DNA of 64,000 nucleotides from Croceivirga sp. (GCA_028281025.1 JANQKR010000013.1:310001-374000), one strand, 5' to 3'. Shown: positions 51,143-61,070, numbered from the stretch's first letter. Made by a program: numbers and translations. The notes: a model not told the origin generated them from the sequence alone.

Positions 51143-52408
51143 ATGAATCGAAGTTTTATTGGCTTGTTGATTCTTATGGTTTTTGGGGTGTGGGCCTGTG
51201 GATCGGACCAGGACGATGATGGGGTGGTGCCAGTTGATAACCTGGATCCAGGAGGGGATGGAAATGGCGATGGCTCCGTTGGTACGGGAGCGGTTCCCTG
51301 TGAAAATGGGATGGCGGGGGAATTCCCCTGTAATGGTTATGATTTATTGGGCAGAATTGAGCATTCCGTTTTTTCGGCCGGTGAAGGAAATGATATTTGG
51401 GGCTGGACGGACAGTACCAACGGAAAGGAATACGCCTTAATTGGTCTGGACAATGGAACGGCCTTTGTGGACATCAGTGATACGGATAATTTGATCTATC
51501 TCGGAAAATTGCCAACCGCTACCACCTCCAGTATTTGGCGGGATGTAAAAATATATCAGGACCATGCCTTTATTGTATCCGAAGCAAATGGGCATGGGAT
51601 GCAAGTTTTTGATTTGACCCGATTAAGGGATGTGGCCGACCCACCTCAAAACTTTAGTGCCGATACCCGATATACGGATATTGGCAATGCCCATAATGTA
51701 GTCATCAATGAAGCCGTGGGATTTGCTTACCCCGTAGGGACTGCCCGCAATGACGCCTTTGGTGGGGGAGTGCATTTTGTGGATGTCCAAAACCCTATTT
51801 CGCCTACTGGTGTCGGGGGATATGGAGGCAATGGCTATACCCACGATGCCCAGGTGGTTACCTATGCCGGACCGGATACGGATCATACGGGGCGTGAGAT
51901 TTTTATCGGAGCAAATGAAAACCAAATTGCCATTGTGGATATCACGGACAAATCCAATCCCACCTTAATCTCAAATTTGGACTATTCGCAATTGGGGTAT
52001 ACCCACCAAGGGTGGTTTACGGAAGATCAACGTTATTTTTTGTTGGGGGATGAATTGGATGAAATCAATTTTGGTTTCGATTCCAGGACTTTGGTCTTTG
52101 ACCTGACCGATTTGGACGCTCCACAATTGCACATGACCTACACTGGGCCCACCGCAGCGGTCGACCACAATGGTTACGTGAAAGGGAACGAATTCTTCCT
52201 GGCCAATTATGCAGCGGGAATGCGGGTATTGGATATCTCCGCCATTGGAAGCAGGAGCATATCCGAAACGGGTTTCTTTGATACGTTTCCCTCAAACAAC
52301 AATGCGAGTTTTAACGGGGTCTGGAGCGTTTATCCGTATTTTGAAAGTGGTAAGGTAATCATTAACGATTCAAACACGGGTTTCTTCGTGGTGAAGAAAT
52401 CGGAGTAA
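51143..52408 (+). CDS. Choice-of-anchor B family lipoprotein (LVIVD repeats)
   Basis: 421 residues. The signal peptide ends at WAC (Cys at about 19), followed by an acidic/glycine spacer (DDDGVV to GDGSVG). The core contains LVIVD-type propeller repeats (GLDNGTAFVDISDTDNLIYL, VFDLTRLRDV, IAIVDITDKSNPTLIS, VFDLTDLDAPQLH) in the choice-of-anchor B arrangement. It is a surface-exposed or periplasmic lipoprotein of unknown function, 12 bp upstream of another secreted propeller gene. Confidence 0.85.
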   Translation: MNRSFIGLLILMVFGVWACGSDQDDDGVVPVDNLDPGGDGNGDGSVGTGAVPCENGMAGEFPCNGYDLLGRIEHSVFSAGEGNDIWGWTDSTNGKEYALIGLDNGTAFVDISDTDNLIYLGKLPTATTSSIWRDVKIYQDHAFIVSEANGHGMQVFDLTRLRDVADPPQNFSADTRYTDIGNAHNVVINEAVGFAYPVGTARNDAFGGGVHFVDVQNPISPTGVGGYGGNGYTHDAQVVTYAGPDTDHTGREIFIGANENQIAIVDITDKSNPTLISNLDYSQLGYTHQGWFTEDQRYFLLGDELDEINFGFDSRTLVFDLTDLDAPQLHMTYTGPTAAVDHNGYVKGNEFFLANYAAGMRVLDISAIGSRSISETGFFDTFPSNNNASFNGVWSVYPYFESGKVIINDSNTGFFVVKKSE

Positions 52409-52420
52409 TCAACTGCAGCT

Positions 52421-53761
52421 ATGAAAAGAGTATCCTATTTTTTAATGGTAATCCTTGGTGTTTCCTGCTCGGAGGACTCCATTAAGATTGAAGGGAACGA
52501 CCCGATCCCCAACACCCTTAAAAATGTGGTTTGGACCAAAAACTTTGGAGGTTCGGGAGACGATTCTGCGCGTTCCATTATACAGACCACCAATGGCGGA
52601 TTTGCCATTTTGGGAATGAGCAATAGTACGGATGGGGATCTTTCGTCCAAAAACCTTGCGGTAAATGATTATTGGTTGGTAAAATTGGATATGGATGGAA
52701 ATTTGGAATGGCAGAAAACCTATGGGGGCAGTAAAGATGACCAGGGACAGCAGGTTATTCAGACCTCGGACGGGGGGTATGCCATAACAGGTTATGCCAT
52801 GAGCGATGATGGGGATGGAAGCAATAATGAAGGCTTTCATGACAATTGGATTTTACGATTGGACGCTTCCGGAAACATCCTGTGGGAAAAGAGTTTTGGT
52901 TTTTCCGGACATGACCATTCCTATGATTTGGTGGAAACCGTTGATGGGGGATTTTTCTTCTCCGGATTTTTGGATGTGACCTCTTCCAATGGCGAGGGTA
53001 GCACGGACAAAGGCAGGTTAACGGCCCATGGCGTAGGGGAGTTTTGGGGCACTAAAATAGATGGCGATGGCAATTTACAATGGCGCAAGTTTTTTGGGGG
53101 AACCAATAACGACCGCTCTTTTGGAGTGGTCAATGCCCATGATGGAGGTTACATTTTGGTTGGGGCCTCCGAGAGTGATGACTTCGATATTGGCAATCCA
53201 AAGGGCAGCTATGACTTTTGGGCAGTAAAAATCAATAAAAACGGGACCTTTGTGTGGGAAAGCTCCTTTGGGGGCACCGGCATTGACCAAGCCCAGGATG
53301 TCGTTGCCACTTCAGATGGGGGTTATGTCATTGCAGGCAACACCTTTAGTGAGGACACCCAGGTCACCAAAAACAATGGGCAATCCGATGTTTGGCTCAT
53401 AAAAATAGATGACAATGGTCAATTGCTTTGGGAAAAATCCTTTGGAGGCGCTGGTTTCGATGCTGCCCATAGTGTACGATCGACTATGGACGGCGGATTT
53501 TTGGTGTGTGGGAATTCCAAAAGTTTTGATGGGGACCTGGCCGAAAATTTTGGGGAAAATGACATTTGGATCTTTAAAACGGATGCTTCCGGCAATTTGG
53601 AATGGGAAAAATCCCTTGGGGGGTCAAACCTGGATTTTGGATATGACGCACTGGAAACCGCCACAGGGAATGTGGTGCTCATTGGTGAAACCACAAGTCA
53701 GGATTTTCCTGAAATTCAGACCAAAGGTGGAATGGATATGGTGGTCATTAACCTGCAATAA
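52421..53761 (+). CDS. Secreted seven-repeat beta-propeller-like lipoprotein
   Basis: 446 residues; signal peptide with lipobox VSC (Cys at about 16). Seven repeats of about 57 residues begin with W-x-K-x-(F/Y)GG (WTKNFGG, WQKTYGG, WEKSFGF, WRKFFGG, WESSFGG, WEKSFGG, WEKSLGG), each followed by a TxDGGY/F motif and a WxxKxDxxG strand. Seven such units fit a seven-bladed propeller. No type IX secretion tail. Function unknown; it is probably co-transcribed with the preceding gene. Confidence 0.85.
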   Translation: MKRVSYFLMVILGVSCSEDSIKIEGNDPIPNTLKNVVWTKNFGGSGDDSARSIIQTTNGGFAILGMSNSTDGDLSSKNLAVNDYWLVKLDMDGNLEWQKTYGGSKDDQGQQVIQTSDGGYAITGYAMSDDGDGSNNEGFHDNWILRLDASGNILWEKSFGFSGHDHSYDLVETVDGGFFFSGFLDVTSSNGEGSTDKGRLTAHGVGEFWGTKIDGDGNLQWRKFFGGTNNDRSFGVVNAHDGGYILVGASESDDFDIGNPKGSYDFWAVKINKNGTFVWESSFGGTGIDQAQDVVATSDGGYVIAGNTFSEDTQVTKNNGQSDVWLIKIDDNGQLLWEKSFGGAGFDAAHSVRSTMDGGFLVCGNSKSFDGDLAENFGENDIWIFKTDASGNLEWEKSLGGSNLDFGYDALETATGNVVLIGETTSQDFPEIQTKGGMDMVVINLQ

Positions 53762-54125
53762 ACCTTCCAATACCGTAATCCTTCAGGAAGCTATAAAATT
53801 TAAGGTTTTTGAACCAAAACCAGGCTGGATTTTTCTGCCAAGATTTTGTTTAACCTTTCCATAAAAAAAGTTTATCAGATTATACGTTATAATAATGTTA
53901 GAAATCCCGGAATTAATCGACTTATCGTCTATATTTGTGGACTATTTAGAATTATGCTAGATAAGGATTGGTTCTACATTTAAGGTCAAAGGTGATTTTT
54001 AGGGCATTGAACCGCTCGAATTTTGTTATATCTTGAAAAAGGAGAATGAAGAAGGAAATGAAGTAAAGAATGAACAAGCCAATAATAAGAACCGATGTTT
54101 TTCTAACATCTAATCCAAATAAAAC
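53762..54125. other. SUF operon control region
   Basis: 364 bp. It holds an AT-rich inverted repeat ATTATA-CGT-TATAAT (53879-53893), an exact TATATTTG -7 box (53930-53937), and a 180-nt leader with a GATGTT/AACATC hairpin (54094-54110) and a 19-codon ORF (54070-54129) whose TGA overlaps the sufA ATG. No Rrf2/IscR-type regulator gene is present. Confidence 0.6.
53930..53937 (+). promoter_or_regulatory. -7 box of the SUF operon
   Basis: TATATTTG, exact TAnnTTTG match, about 190 bp before sufA; the inverted repeat at 53879-53893 lies 36 bp upstream of it. Confidence 0.55.
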
Positions 54126-54455
54126 ATGATTAAAGTCTCAGAAAGCGCGAAACGAAAAGTGGTGACCTTGATGACCGAAGATGGTTTTGATGCCGCCAAG
54201 GATTATGTTCGAGTAGGGGTAAAGAGTGGGGGTTGTAGTGGATTGTCCTATGAGCTGGATTTTGATAATCAAATTCAGGAAGGGGATAAAGTGTTTGAGG
54301 ACAACTCGGTTCGGATCATTGTAGATAAAAAAAGTTTTTTATACCTGGTTGGAACTACCTTGGAGTATTCCGGCGGGTTGAACGGTAAAGGGTTTGTGTT
54401 CAACAATCCCAATGCCCAACGTACCTGCGGTTGCGGGGAAAGTTTTTCACTTTAA
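54126..54455 (+). CDS. sufA: Iron-sulfur assembly A-type carrier SufA/IscA
   Basis: 109 residues. Receives and passes Fe-S clusters to client proteins. The three ligand cysteines are in place: [10 protein letters not shown] and the C-terminal [10 protein letters not shown]. It is the first gene of the SUF operon; its stop lies 10 bp before the sufB ATG. Gene symbol by family and context. Confidence 0.93.
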   Translation: MIKVSESAKRKVVTLMTEDGFDAAKDYVRVGVKSGGCSGLSYELDFDNQIQEGDKVFEDNSVRIIVDKKSFLYLVGTTLEYSGGLNGKGFVFNNPNAQRTCGCGESFSL

Positions 54456-54465
54456 AAACGGGAAC

Positions 54466-55911
54466 ATGGCCTATACAGAAGAAGAATTAAAAAAGGAACT
54501 CGAAACAAAAGAATATGAGTACGGGTTTTATACAGAAATAGAATCCGATACTTTTCCGAAAGGATTGAATGCCGATATAGTGCGGGCAATCTCCAAAAAG
54601 AAGAATGAGCCTGAATGGATGACCGAGTGGCGTCTTGAGGCGTTTCGTATTTGGGAGTCTATGGAAGAACCGGAATGGGCCAATGTACGGTATGAAAAAC
54701 CAGATTTTCAGGCCATCAGTTATTATTCTGCTCCAAAAAAGGCCGATCCCAACAAAACCATGGATGATGTGGATCCCGAATTATTGGAAATGTACCGAAA
54801 ACTAGGGATTTCTTTAGATGAACAAAAGCGCCTTCAAAACGTTGCGGTTGATATTGTGGTAGATTCGGTTTCAGTGGCCACTACCTTTCAAAAGACGTTG
54901 GAGGAAAAAGGAATTCTTTTTATGCCCATTTCAGAAGCAATTCAAAAGCATCCTGAATTGATTAAAAAGTATATGGGTACCGTAGTCCCTAAAACGGATA
55001 ATTTTTATGCTGCATTGAACTCTGCGGTTTTCACTGATGGGTCTTTCTGTTACATTCCAAAGGGAGTAAAATGCCCTATGGAGCTTTCAACTTATTTTAG
55101 AATCAATGAGGGCGGAACAGGCCAGTTTGAACGCACTTTGGTCATTGCTGATGAGAGCAGTTATGTGAGTTATTTAGAGGGTTGCACAGCTCCTTCACGC
55201 GACGAAAACCAATTACACGCAGCAGTGGTTGAACTGATAGCATTGGATGATGCGGAGATTAAATATTCCACCGTACAAAACTGGTTTCCCGGCGATAGTA
55301 ATGGAAAAGGAGGGGTATACAACTTTGTGACGAAAAGAGGTCTATGTGAAAAGAATTCAAAAATATCATGGACCCAAGTGGAAACGGGCTCCGCCGTAAC
55401 TTGGAAATACCCTTCTTGTATCTTAAAAGGGGATAACTCTGTTGGGGAATTCTATTCCATTGCGGTGACCAACAATTTTCAACAAGCGGACACAGGCACC
55501 AAAATGGTTCACCTAGGAAAGAATACCAAGAGTACGATAATATCCAAAGGGATTTCCGCTGGGAAATCCCAAAACAGTTACCGAGGTTTGGTACAGGTGA
55601 ACAGCAGGGCGGAAAATGCCAGGAACTTTTCGCAATGCGATTCCCTACTGATGGGCAACGAATGTGGCGCACATACCTTCCCCTACATAGAGGCCAAAAA
55701 CAAATCGGCCCAAATTGAACATGAGGCAACCACAAGCAAGATTGGGGAAGACCAAATTTTCTATTGCAACCAACGGGGCATAGATACCGAGAAGGCCATC
55801 GCCCTTATCGTAAACGGTTTTAGTAAGGAGGTATTGAACAAATTGCCCATGGAGTTTGCCGTGGAAGCGCAGAAATTACTGGAAATCAGTTTGGAGGGTT
55901 CCGTAGGATAA
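54466..55911 (+). CDS. sufB: Fe-S cluster assembly protein SufB
   Basis: 481 residues from ATG at 54466 ([10 protein letters not shown]); the frame opens inside sufA but the family begins here. SufB forms the SufBC2D scaffold where clusters are built. [52 protein letters not shown] and the conserved Cys in [25 protein letters not shown] are all intact. Confidence 0.97.
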   Translation: MAYTEEELKKELETKEYEYGFYTEIESDTFPKGLNADIVRAISKKKNEPEWMTEWRLEAFRIWESMEEPEWANVRYEKPDFQAISYYSAPKKADPNKTMDDVDPELLEMYRKLGISLDEQKRLQNVAVDIVVDSVSVATTFQKTLEEKGILFMPISEAIQKHPELIKKYMGTVVPKTDNFYAALNSAVFTDGSFCYIPKGVKCPMELSTYFRINEGGTGQFERTLVIADESSYVSYLEGCTAPSRDENQLHAAVVELIALDDAEIKYSTVQNWFPGDSNGKGGVYNFVTKRGLCEKNSKISWTQVETGSAVTWKYPSCILKGDNSVGEFYSIAVTNNFQQADTGTKMVHLGKNTKSTIISKGISAGKSQNSYRGLVQVNSRAENARNFSQCDSLLMGNECGAHTFPYIEAKNKSAQIEHEATTSKIGEDQIFYCNQRGIDTEKAIALIVNGFSKEVLNKLPMEFAVEAQKLLEISLEGSVG

Positions 55912-55976
55912 ATCCAAAGACCATGCAACGTATGCCCAAGGCACCAAAATATTTAAAATAACCGTAGTTAATAGTT

Positions 55977-56729
55977 ATGTTAGAAATCAAAGATTTACAC
56001 GCCAGTGTTGAAGATAAAAAGATTCTGAAAGGAATAAACCTAACCGTGAACCCTGGGGAGGTACACGCCATTATGGGACCCAACGGTTCCGGGAAGAGCA
56101 CATTGGCCTCGATAATTGCCGGAAAAGAGGATTTTGAAGTAAAAAAGGGAAGCATTTCCTTGGAAGGGGAGGATTTGGAGGAATTGGCACCAGAGGAAAG
56201 GGCCCATAAAGGTATTTTTATGTCCTTTCAGTATCCCGTGGAAATTCCGGGAGTAACGGTGACCAACTTCATGAAAACGGCCATCAACGAAAGTAGAAAG
56301 GCAAAAGGTTTGGAGGACATGCCTGCCAATGAAATGCTCAAGTTGATCCGGGAAAAGTCCGAAATGTTGGAAATCGATAGAAAATTCCTTTCACGCTCGT
56401 TGAACGAAGGTTTTTCCGGAGGGGAGAAAAAGCGCAACGAAATCTTTCAGTTGGCCATGATGGAACCCAAATTGGCCATTTTGGACGAAACGGATTCCGG
56501 ATTGGATATTGATGCCTTGCGCATTGTGGCCAATGGCGTGAACAAATTGCGGAGCAAGGACAATGCCATTGTGGTCATTACCCACTACCAAAGATTGTTG
56601 GAATACATTATTCCCGATTATGTGCACGTGCTTTTTGATGGGCGAATTGCAAAGTCCGGTGGAAAGGAACTGGCTTTGGAACTGGAGGAAAAAGGGTACG
56701 ATTGGATCAAGCAAGAAGTAGCCGTTTAA
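55977..56729 (+). CDS. sufC: Fe-S cluster assembly ATPase SufC
   Basis: 250 residues; the ABC-type ATPase of the SufBCD complex. Walker A GPNGSGKST, the SufC-specific signature FSGGEKKRNEI, Walker B LAILDETDSGLDID and the H-loop VVITHYQR are intact. Confidence 0.97.
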   Translation: MLEIKDLHASVEDKKILKGINLTVNPGEVHAIMGPNGSGKSTLASIIAGKEDFEVKKGSISLEGEDLEELAPEERAHKGIFMSFQYPVEIPGVTVTNFMKTAINESRKAKGLEDMPANEMLKLIREKSEMLEIDRKFLSRSLNEGFSGGEKKRNEIFQLAMMEPKLAILDETDSGLDIDALRIVANGVNKLRSKDNAIVVITHYQRLLEYIIPDYVHVLFDGRIAKSGGKELALELEEKGYDWIKQEVAV

Positions 56730-56736
56730 TGGTATC

Positions 56737-56827
56737 ATTCCCGAGCTTACACCAAGCTAGGTCAAAGTGAAGCTGGGAATCCAAGGAAATAAGGAAAATA
56801 AATCAAAAATTCCTGCTTTAACAGGAA
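56737..56827. repeat. Two hairpins in the sufC-sufD gap
   Basis: ATTCCC-G-AGCTT (56737-56748) pairs with AAGCTGGGAAT (56770-56780). Further on, TTCCTG-CTTTAA-CAGGAA (56810-56827) is a fourth, imperfect copy of the palindrome family seen at 2603, 2970 and 60973. They lie within the suf transcript and could set the relative level of upstream and downstream genes. Confidence 0.55.
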
Positions 56828-56842
56828 GGACAACAATAGCAT

Positions 56843-58159
56843 ATGGATTTAAAAGAGAAACTGGTATCGTCTTTTTTGGCATTCGAAAGTAAAGTTGATG
56901 TTAACCATCCCGTTCATGATATCCGTTCAGCGGCCATTAAAAATTTTGAGCTTAAGGGCTTTCCGAACAAAAAGCAGGAGGCCTGGAAGTATACTTCGCT
57001 GAACAATTTGCAAAAGATTGATTTCAGTGTGTTCCCCAAGAAAGAGAATGTGCTGGAATATAAGGATGTCAAAAAGTACTTTCTTCACGAAATAGATACC
57101 TATAAAATTGTATTTATTGACGGTATCTACAGTAGCTACTTGTCCGAGACCACGCATGATGGCGTCGATGTTTGTTTAATGAGTTCTGCCTTGACAAAGC
57201 CCATGTACAGACAGGTCATTGACGTCTATTTCAACAAGGTGGCCTCCAAAGAAGAATCCTTGACGACCCTGAATACGGCTTTTAGCAAAGAAGGGGCCTA
57301 TATTTATATTCCCAAAAACAAGGCGCCTAGAAAGCCCATTCAAATTCTGCATTTGGCTACGGGTAATGAGGCTGCTTTGCTACTACAGCCCCGTAATTTG
57401 ATCATCGCCGAGGAAAACGCTGAACTTCAGGTGATAGAACGTCACCAAAGCTTAACGGAAAATGCAGTTTTCACGAACTCCGTTACCGAAATTTTTGCGG
57501 CCAAAAGCGCGAGGATAGATTATTACAAGGTTCAAAATGATAAGGAATCGGCCACTTTGGTGGACAATACCTATATTGACCAGAAAGACACCAGTAACGT
57601 TAGCGTGCATACGTTCTCTTTTGGCGGAAAACTTACCCGGAACAATTTGAATTTTTATCAAGATGGGGAACGTATCGATTCTACCCTCAAAGGGGTGACC
57701 ATCCTTGGAGAAAAACAACATGTGGACCATCATACCCTGGTACATCATGCACAACCCAATTGCGAGAGCCACCAGGATTACAAAGGTATTTTTGGGGAAA
57801 AATCCACGGGGGTCTTCAATGGAAAGATCATTGTGGATAAGATTGCCCAAAAGACCAATGCCTTTCAACAGAACAATAACATATTGATCAGTGATCAGGC
57901 AACGGTAAATACCAAACCGCAGCTGGAGATTTTTGCCGATGATGTCAAGTGCTCCCACGGTTGTACCATAGGCCAATTGGATGAGGATGCCTTGTTTTAC
58001 CTACAGTCACGGGGTATCCATAAAAAGGAGGCAACCGCCCTTTTGATGTATGCCTTTGCGAACAATGTTCTGGAAAGTGTGCGCATACCGGAGTTAAAAA
58101 CACGAATCAATTCCCTTATCGCCCAAAAGCTTGGGGTCAGGGTCGGTTTTGAAATGTAG
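56843..58159 (+). CDS. sufD: Fe-S cluster assembly protein SufD
   Basis: 438 residues; partner of SufB in the scaffold. KKQEAWKYTSL near the start, the beta-helix core with QLQVIERHQS-like strand, ending in the KCSHGCTIGQLDEDALFYLQSRGI motif that carries the conserved His/Cys. Its stop lies 77 bp before the OMP gene. Confidence 0.95.
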   Translation: MDLKEKLVSSFLAFESKVDVNHPVHDIRSAAIKNFELKGFPNKKQEAWKYTSLNNLQKIDFSVFPKKENVLEYKDVKKYFLHEIDTYKIVFIDGIYSSYLSETTHDGVDVCLMSSALTKPMYRQVIDVYFNKVASKEESLTTLNTAFSKEGAYIYIPKNKAPRKPIQILHLATGNEAALLLQPRNLIIAEENAELQVIERHQSLTENAVFTNSVTEIFAAKSARIDYYKVQNDKESATLVDNTYIDQKDTSNVSVHTFSFGGKLTRNNLNFYQDGERIDSTLKGVTILGEKQHVDHHTLVHHAQPNCESHQDYKGIFGEKSTGVFNGKIIVDKIAQKTNAFQQNNNILISDQATVNTKPQLEIFADDVKCSHGCTIGQLDEDALFYLQSRGIHKKEATALLMYAFANNVLESVRIPELKTRINSLIAQKLGVRVGFEM

Positions 58160-58235
58160 TTGATGTCTTTCCCTTCGAAAGTAGGGATTCCATGAAAAGT
58201 TGCCCTATTGGAAAACCAAGAACCGATTTGCTGGA

Positions 58236-58874
58236 ATGAAAAGAAAACTGTTCTTACTTATATTTTTATCACTTTCCATAAAAGTTGGTCATTCGCAGGG
58301 CAGGAAATTTGGTCTTATGGGCGGCGCGAATTATTCCAATGTATTTGGCGACTTCAAAGATAATTTTGATACCGAACGCAGAATTTCGTATCACATAGGG
58401 GCCTTTTCATTTTTAAGTCTATCCGATAGAATCACGTTTTCCCCAAGGGTGGCCTATTCATCCCAGGGGTATCATATTGACCTGGAATTACGGCAGACCG
58501 TGGATGAACCGCCAACACTTTTTGAACTTGCTACGCGCTTGAACTATTTGAATGTTCCTTTACTGTTCAAGTATTATCTGAAGCCCGACCTTTCAATTAA
58601 TTTTGGCCCACAATTGGGATTTTTACTAAATACGTTAACGGTAAATAAAGATACATCAGGACCTTCATTGGGTGAGGGTAGCACAAGGTTTTCAGGAGAT
58701 TTTAAAATTGATTATGGGCTTAAGGTGGGAGCGGCATATGCAATCAATCAGGATGTATTTGTAGAACTGAATTACTTTCAGGGATTCTCCAACATTTCAA
58801 GGGATGGTATTGTTCCTACCGGATCCAACGACAATTCGGTATATCAGTTATCCGTGGGGTATTTTCTATTTTAG
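58236..58874 (+). CDS. Outer-membrane beta-barrel protein inside the SUF operon
   Basis: 212 residues from ATG at 58236. Signal peptide LFLLIFLSLSIKVGHSQ; the mature part is a PorT-like small barrel (GRKFGLMGGANYSNVFGDFK start, ITFSPRVAYSSQGYHI, LKYYLKPDLSINFGPQLGFL region, ending YQLSVGYFLF). It sits between sufD and sufS, 3 bp before the sufS ATG, so it is co-transcribed. No link to cluster assembly is known; it could be an iron- or stress-related OMP. Confidence 0.85.
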   Translation: MKRKLFLLIFLSLSIKVGHSQGRKFGLMGGANYSNVFGDFKDNFDTERRISYHIGAFSFLSLSDRITFSPRVAYSSQGYHIDLELRQTVDEPPTLFELATRLNYLNVPLLFKYYLKPDLSINFGPQLGFLLNTLTVNKDTSGPSLGEGSTRFSGDFKIDYGLKVGAAYAINQDVFVELNYFQGFSNISRDGIVPTGSNDNSVYQLSVGYFLF

Positions 58875-58877
58875 AGT

Positions 58878-60104
58878 ATGACAAAAACAACACTTGCTGT
58901 CGAAAAAATACGTAAGGACTTCCCTATTCTAGATCGAGAGGTCAACGGAAGACCCTTGGTCTATTTTGATAATGCGGCTACTTCGCAGACGCCGCAACAG
59001 GTCATTGATGTTATTGTGCACTATTACCAAAACTATAATGCCAATATCCACCGGGGGGTACATTTCCTGTCCCAGGAAGCTACGGATGCGTATGAACAGG
59101 CACGAATCAAAATCCAAAAACACTTTAATATCGGGAAGTCCCATGAAGTGATTTTCACTTCCGGAACAACCCATGCCATTAATTTGGTGGCCAATGGTTT
59201 TTCCGGGTTTTTAAAATCTGGGGACGAGATTTTGGTGTCCGCCATGGAACACCATTCCAACATTGTGCCCTGGCAAATGCTCTGTGAACGTACCGGCGCA
59301 CAGTTGAAGGTGATTCCTATGAACCAAGAGGGGGAATTGGTCATGGACTCGTATCACAATTTGCTTTCCAATAGGACAAAGTTGGTATTCTGCAATCATG
59401 TGTCCAATGCCCTGGGGACAATCAACCCCATAAAAAAAATTATAGATGCCGCGCATGGTGTGGGTGCAGCGGTATTGGTGGACGGCGCACAGGCAGCACC
59501 ACATCTAAAAGCGGATGTGCAGGCATTGGATGTGGATTTTTATACCGTTTCCGCACATAAGGTATGCGGACCAACCGGAGTGGGCGTGCTCTATGGAAAG
59601 GAAGAATGGCTCAACAAACTTCCTCCATACCAGGGCGGTGGTGAAATGATTGCCGAAGTTACTTTTGAAAAAACCACCTATGCCGATCTGCCCCATAAGT
59701 TTGAGGCAGGAACACCCAACATAGCAGGGGGTATTGCCTTTGGTGCGGCCTTGGATTATATGAACAGCATAGGTTTTGATGCCATTGCAGCCTATGAGGA
59801 GGAGCTTTTGCACTATGCCACCTCGGAATTAAAGAAGATAGAGGGCCTAAAAATATATGGGGAGGCCTCCCAAAAAGCAGCCGTGGTGTCCTTTAATATC
59901 AAAGGGATACATCCTTACGATATCGGGACCATTCTCGACAAACTGGGCATTGCCGTCCGTACGGGCCACCACTGTGCACAACCCATTATGGATTTTTACC
60001 AAATTCCGGGAACGGTCAGGGCAAGCTTCAGTTTTTATAATACCAAAGCAGAAATAGACACGCTTACAGCGGGGGTGCAAAAAGCTCGGAACATGCTTAT
60101 ATAA
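58878..60104 (+). CDS. sufS: Cysteine desulfurase SufS
   Basis: 408 residues, PLP enzyme that takes sulfur from cysteine for cluster assembly. The Schiff-base Lys is in VSAHKVCGPTG, the persulfide Cys in VRTGHHCAQP. VYFDNAATSQTP and EHHSNIVPWQ are intact. This is the group II type that works with SufE, whose gene follows. Confidence 0.97.
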   Translation: MTKTTLAVEKIRKDFPILDREVNGRPLVYFDNAATSQTPQQVIDVIVHYYQNYNANIHRGVHFLSQEATDAYEQARIKIQKHFNIGKSHEVIFTSGTTHAINLVANGFSGFLKSGDEILVSAMEHHSNIVPWQMLCERTGAQLKVIPMNQEGELVMDSYHNLLSNRTKLVFCNHVSNALGTINPIKKIIDAAHGVGAAVLVDGAQAAPHLKADVQALDVDFYTVSAHKVCGPTGVGVLYGKEEWLNKLPPYQGGGEMIAEVTFEKTTYADLPHKFEAGTPNIAGGIAFGAALDYMNSIGFDAIAAYEEELLHYATSELKKIEGLKIYGEASQKAAVVSFNIKGIHPYDIGTILDKLGIAVRTGHHCAQPIMDFYQIPGTVRASFSFYNTKAEIDTLTAGVQKARNMLI

Positions 60105-60143
60105 AGAATTCCCAAAGGAATTGAACAACCGTCATTCGCTTTG

Positions 60144-60151
60144 TACTTTTG
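60144..60151 (+). promoter_or_regulatory. Internal -7 box upstream of sufE
   Basis: TACTTTTG, exact TAnnTTTG match, with TTG at 60121-60123 about 20 bp upstream; it ends 15 bp before the sufE ATG. It could drive sufE, sufT and what follows apart from the main promoter. Confidence 0.6.
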
Positions 60152-60166
60152 CATAAAAATTTGAAC

Positions 60167-60589
60167 ATGGGTATTCAAGAAATTCAGGAAGGGATTGTGG
60201 ACGAATTTAGTTTGTTCGAGGACTGGATGGAAAAGTATGAACACATGATAGGATTGGGGAAATCCCTTCCACTGATAAAAGAAGAATACAAAACCGACGA
60301 CAATATCATAAAAGGCTGTCAGAGCAAGGTCTGGGTGCATGCGGAACTGAATGACGACCGATTGGTTTTTACGGCAGATAGTGATGCCATTATCACCAAA
60401 GGCATTATTGCCATATTGATCAGGGCTTTTAGTAATCAAAAGCCTCAGGACATCATAGATGCGGACACGGGATTTATTGATGAAATAGGGCTTAAGGAAC
60501 ACTTATCCCCAACAAGGGCAAACGGTTTGGTAAGTATGATAAAGCAATTGAAGCTTTACGCCATTGCCTATCAGACACAATTAAACTAA
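60167..60589 (+). CDS. sufE: Sulfur acceptor SufE
   Basis: 140 residues from ATG at 60167. Accepts persulfide sulfur from SufS and hands it to SufB. The acceptor Cys is in the IIKGCQSKVWVHAEL loop; LSPTRANGLVSMIKQL is the typical C-terminal helix. Four bp separate it from the next gene. Confidence 0.95.
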   Translation: MGIQEIQEGIVDEFSLFEDWMEKYEHMIGLGKSLPLIKEEYKTDDNIIKGCQSKVWVHAELNDDRLVFTADSDAIITKGIIAILIRAFSNQKPQDIIDADTGFIDEIGLKEHLSPTRANGLVSMIKQLKLYAIAYQTQLN

Positions 60590-60593
60590 GAAA

Positions 60594-60923
60594 ATGAGCG
60601 AAGAAGTAACTATAGATACTACGGAACTGGGGGAAAAAATCGTTAAGGTTTTAAAGACCATTTATGATCCTGAAATCCCTGTGGATATTTATGAACTGGG
60701 CCTCATCTATGATGTTTTGGTCAATGAGGAGTATGAAGTGAAAATTCTAATGACCTTGACTTCACCCAATTGTCCCGTGGCGGAAACCTTGCCGGTAGAG
60801 GTGGAGGAAAAGGTAAAATCCATAGATATTTTAAAGGATGTTGCGGTAGAAATCACTTTTGACCCGCCCTGGACCCAGGATTTGATGAGTGAAGAGGCCA
60901 AACTGGAACTGGGGTTGTTATAG
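60594..60923 (+). CDS. SufT / MIP18 (DUF59) family Fe-S maturation protein
   Basis: 109 residues with the DUF59 core: IYDPEIPVDIYELGLIYD, LTLTSPNCPVAETLP, ITFDPPWTQDLMSEEAKLEL. Relatives help mature Fe-S proteins; the conserved Cys lies in SPNCPVAE. Its place at the end of the suf operon supports that role. SufT is the usual name. Confidence 0.92.
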   Translation: MSEEVTIDTTELGEKIVKVLKTIYDPEIPVDIYELGLIYDVLVNEEYEVKILMTLTSPNCPVAETLPVEVEEKVKSIDILKDVAVEITFDPPWTQDLMSEEAKLELGLL

Positions 60924-60972
60924 TAGGTTGTCATTCCGTACGTGATACGGATTCATCTAACGATTTAAGCAG

Positions 60973-60992
60973 ATTCCTGCTTTCGCAGGAAT
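60973..60992. repeat. Palindromic repeat, copy 4
   Basis: ATTCCTGC-TTTC-GCAGGAAT, 8-bp perfect stem, with a second palindrome CCGTA/TACGG at 60936-60950 nearby. It lies after sufT and before DUF2480 and belongs to the same family as 2603-2622. Confidence 0.75.
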
Positions 60993-61070
60993 GAAAGATC
61001 AACGAAAGAAGAAATTCGAAAAAAGATATTTGGCCCAATCAAACACTTGAACAGCAAAAACTGAATTCTG

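Noticed and set aside
52421-53761. Possible CRISPR- or satellite-like DNA repeats in the propeller gene
   Set aside because: The periodicity is at the protein level (about 57 residues, W-x-K-x-FGG) with diverged codons, which is a normal beta-propeller gene.
55259-55735. 158-codon ORF antisense to sufB
   Set aside because: Trp/Cys-rich shadow of a fully conserved gene.
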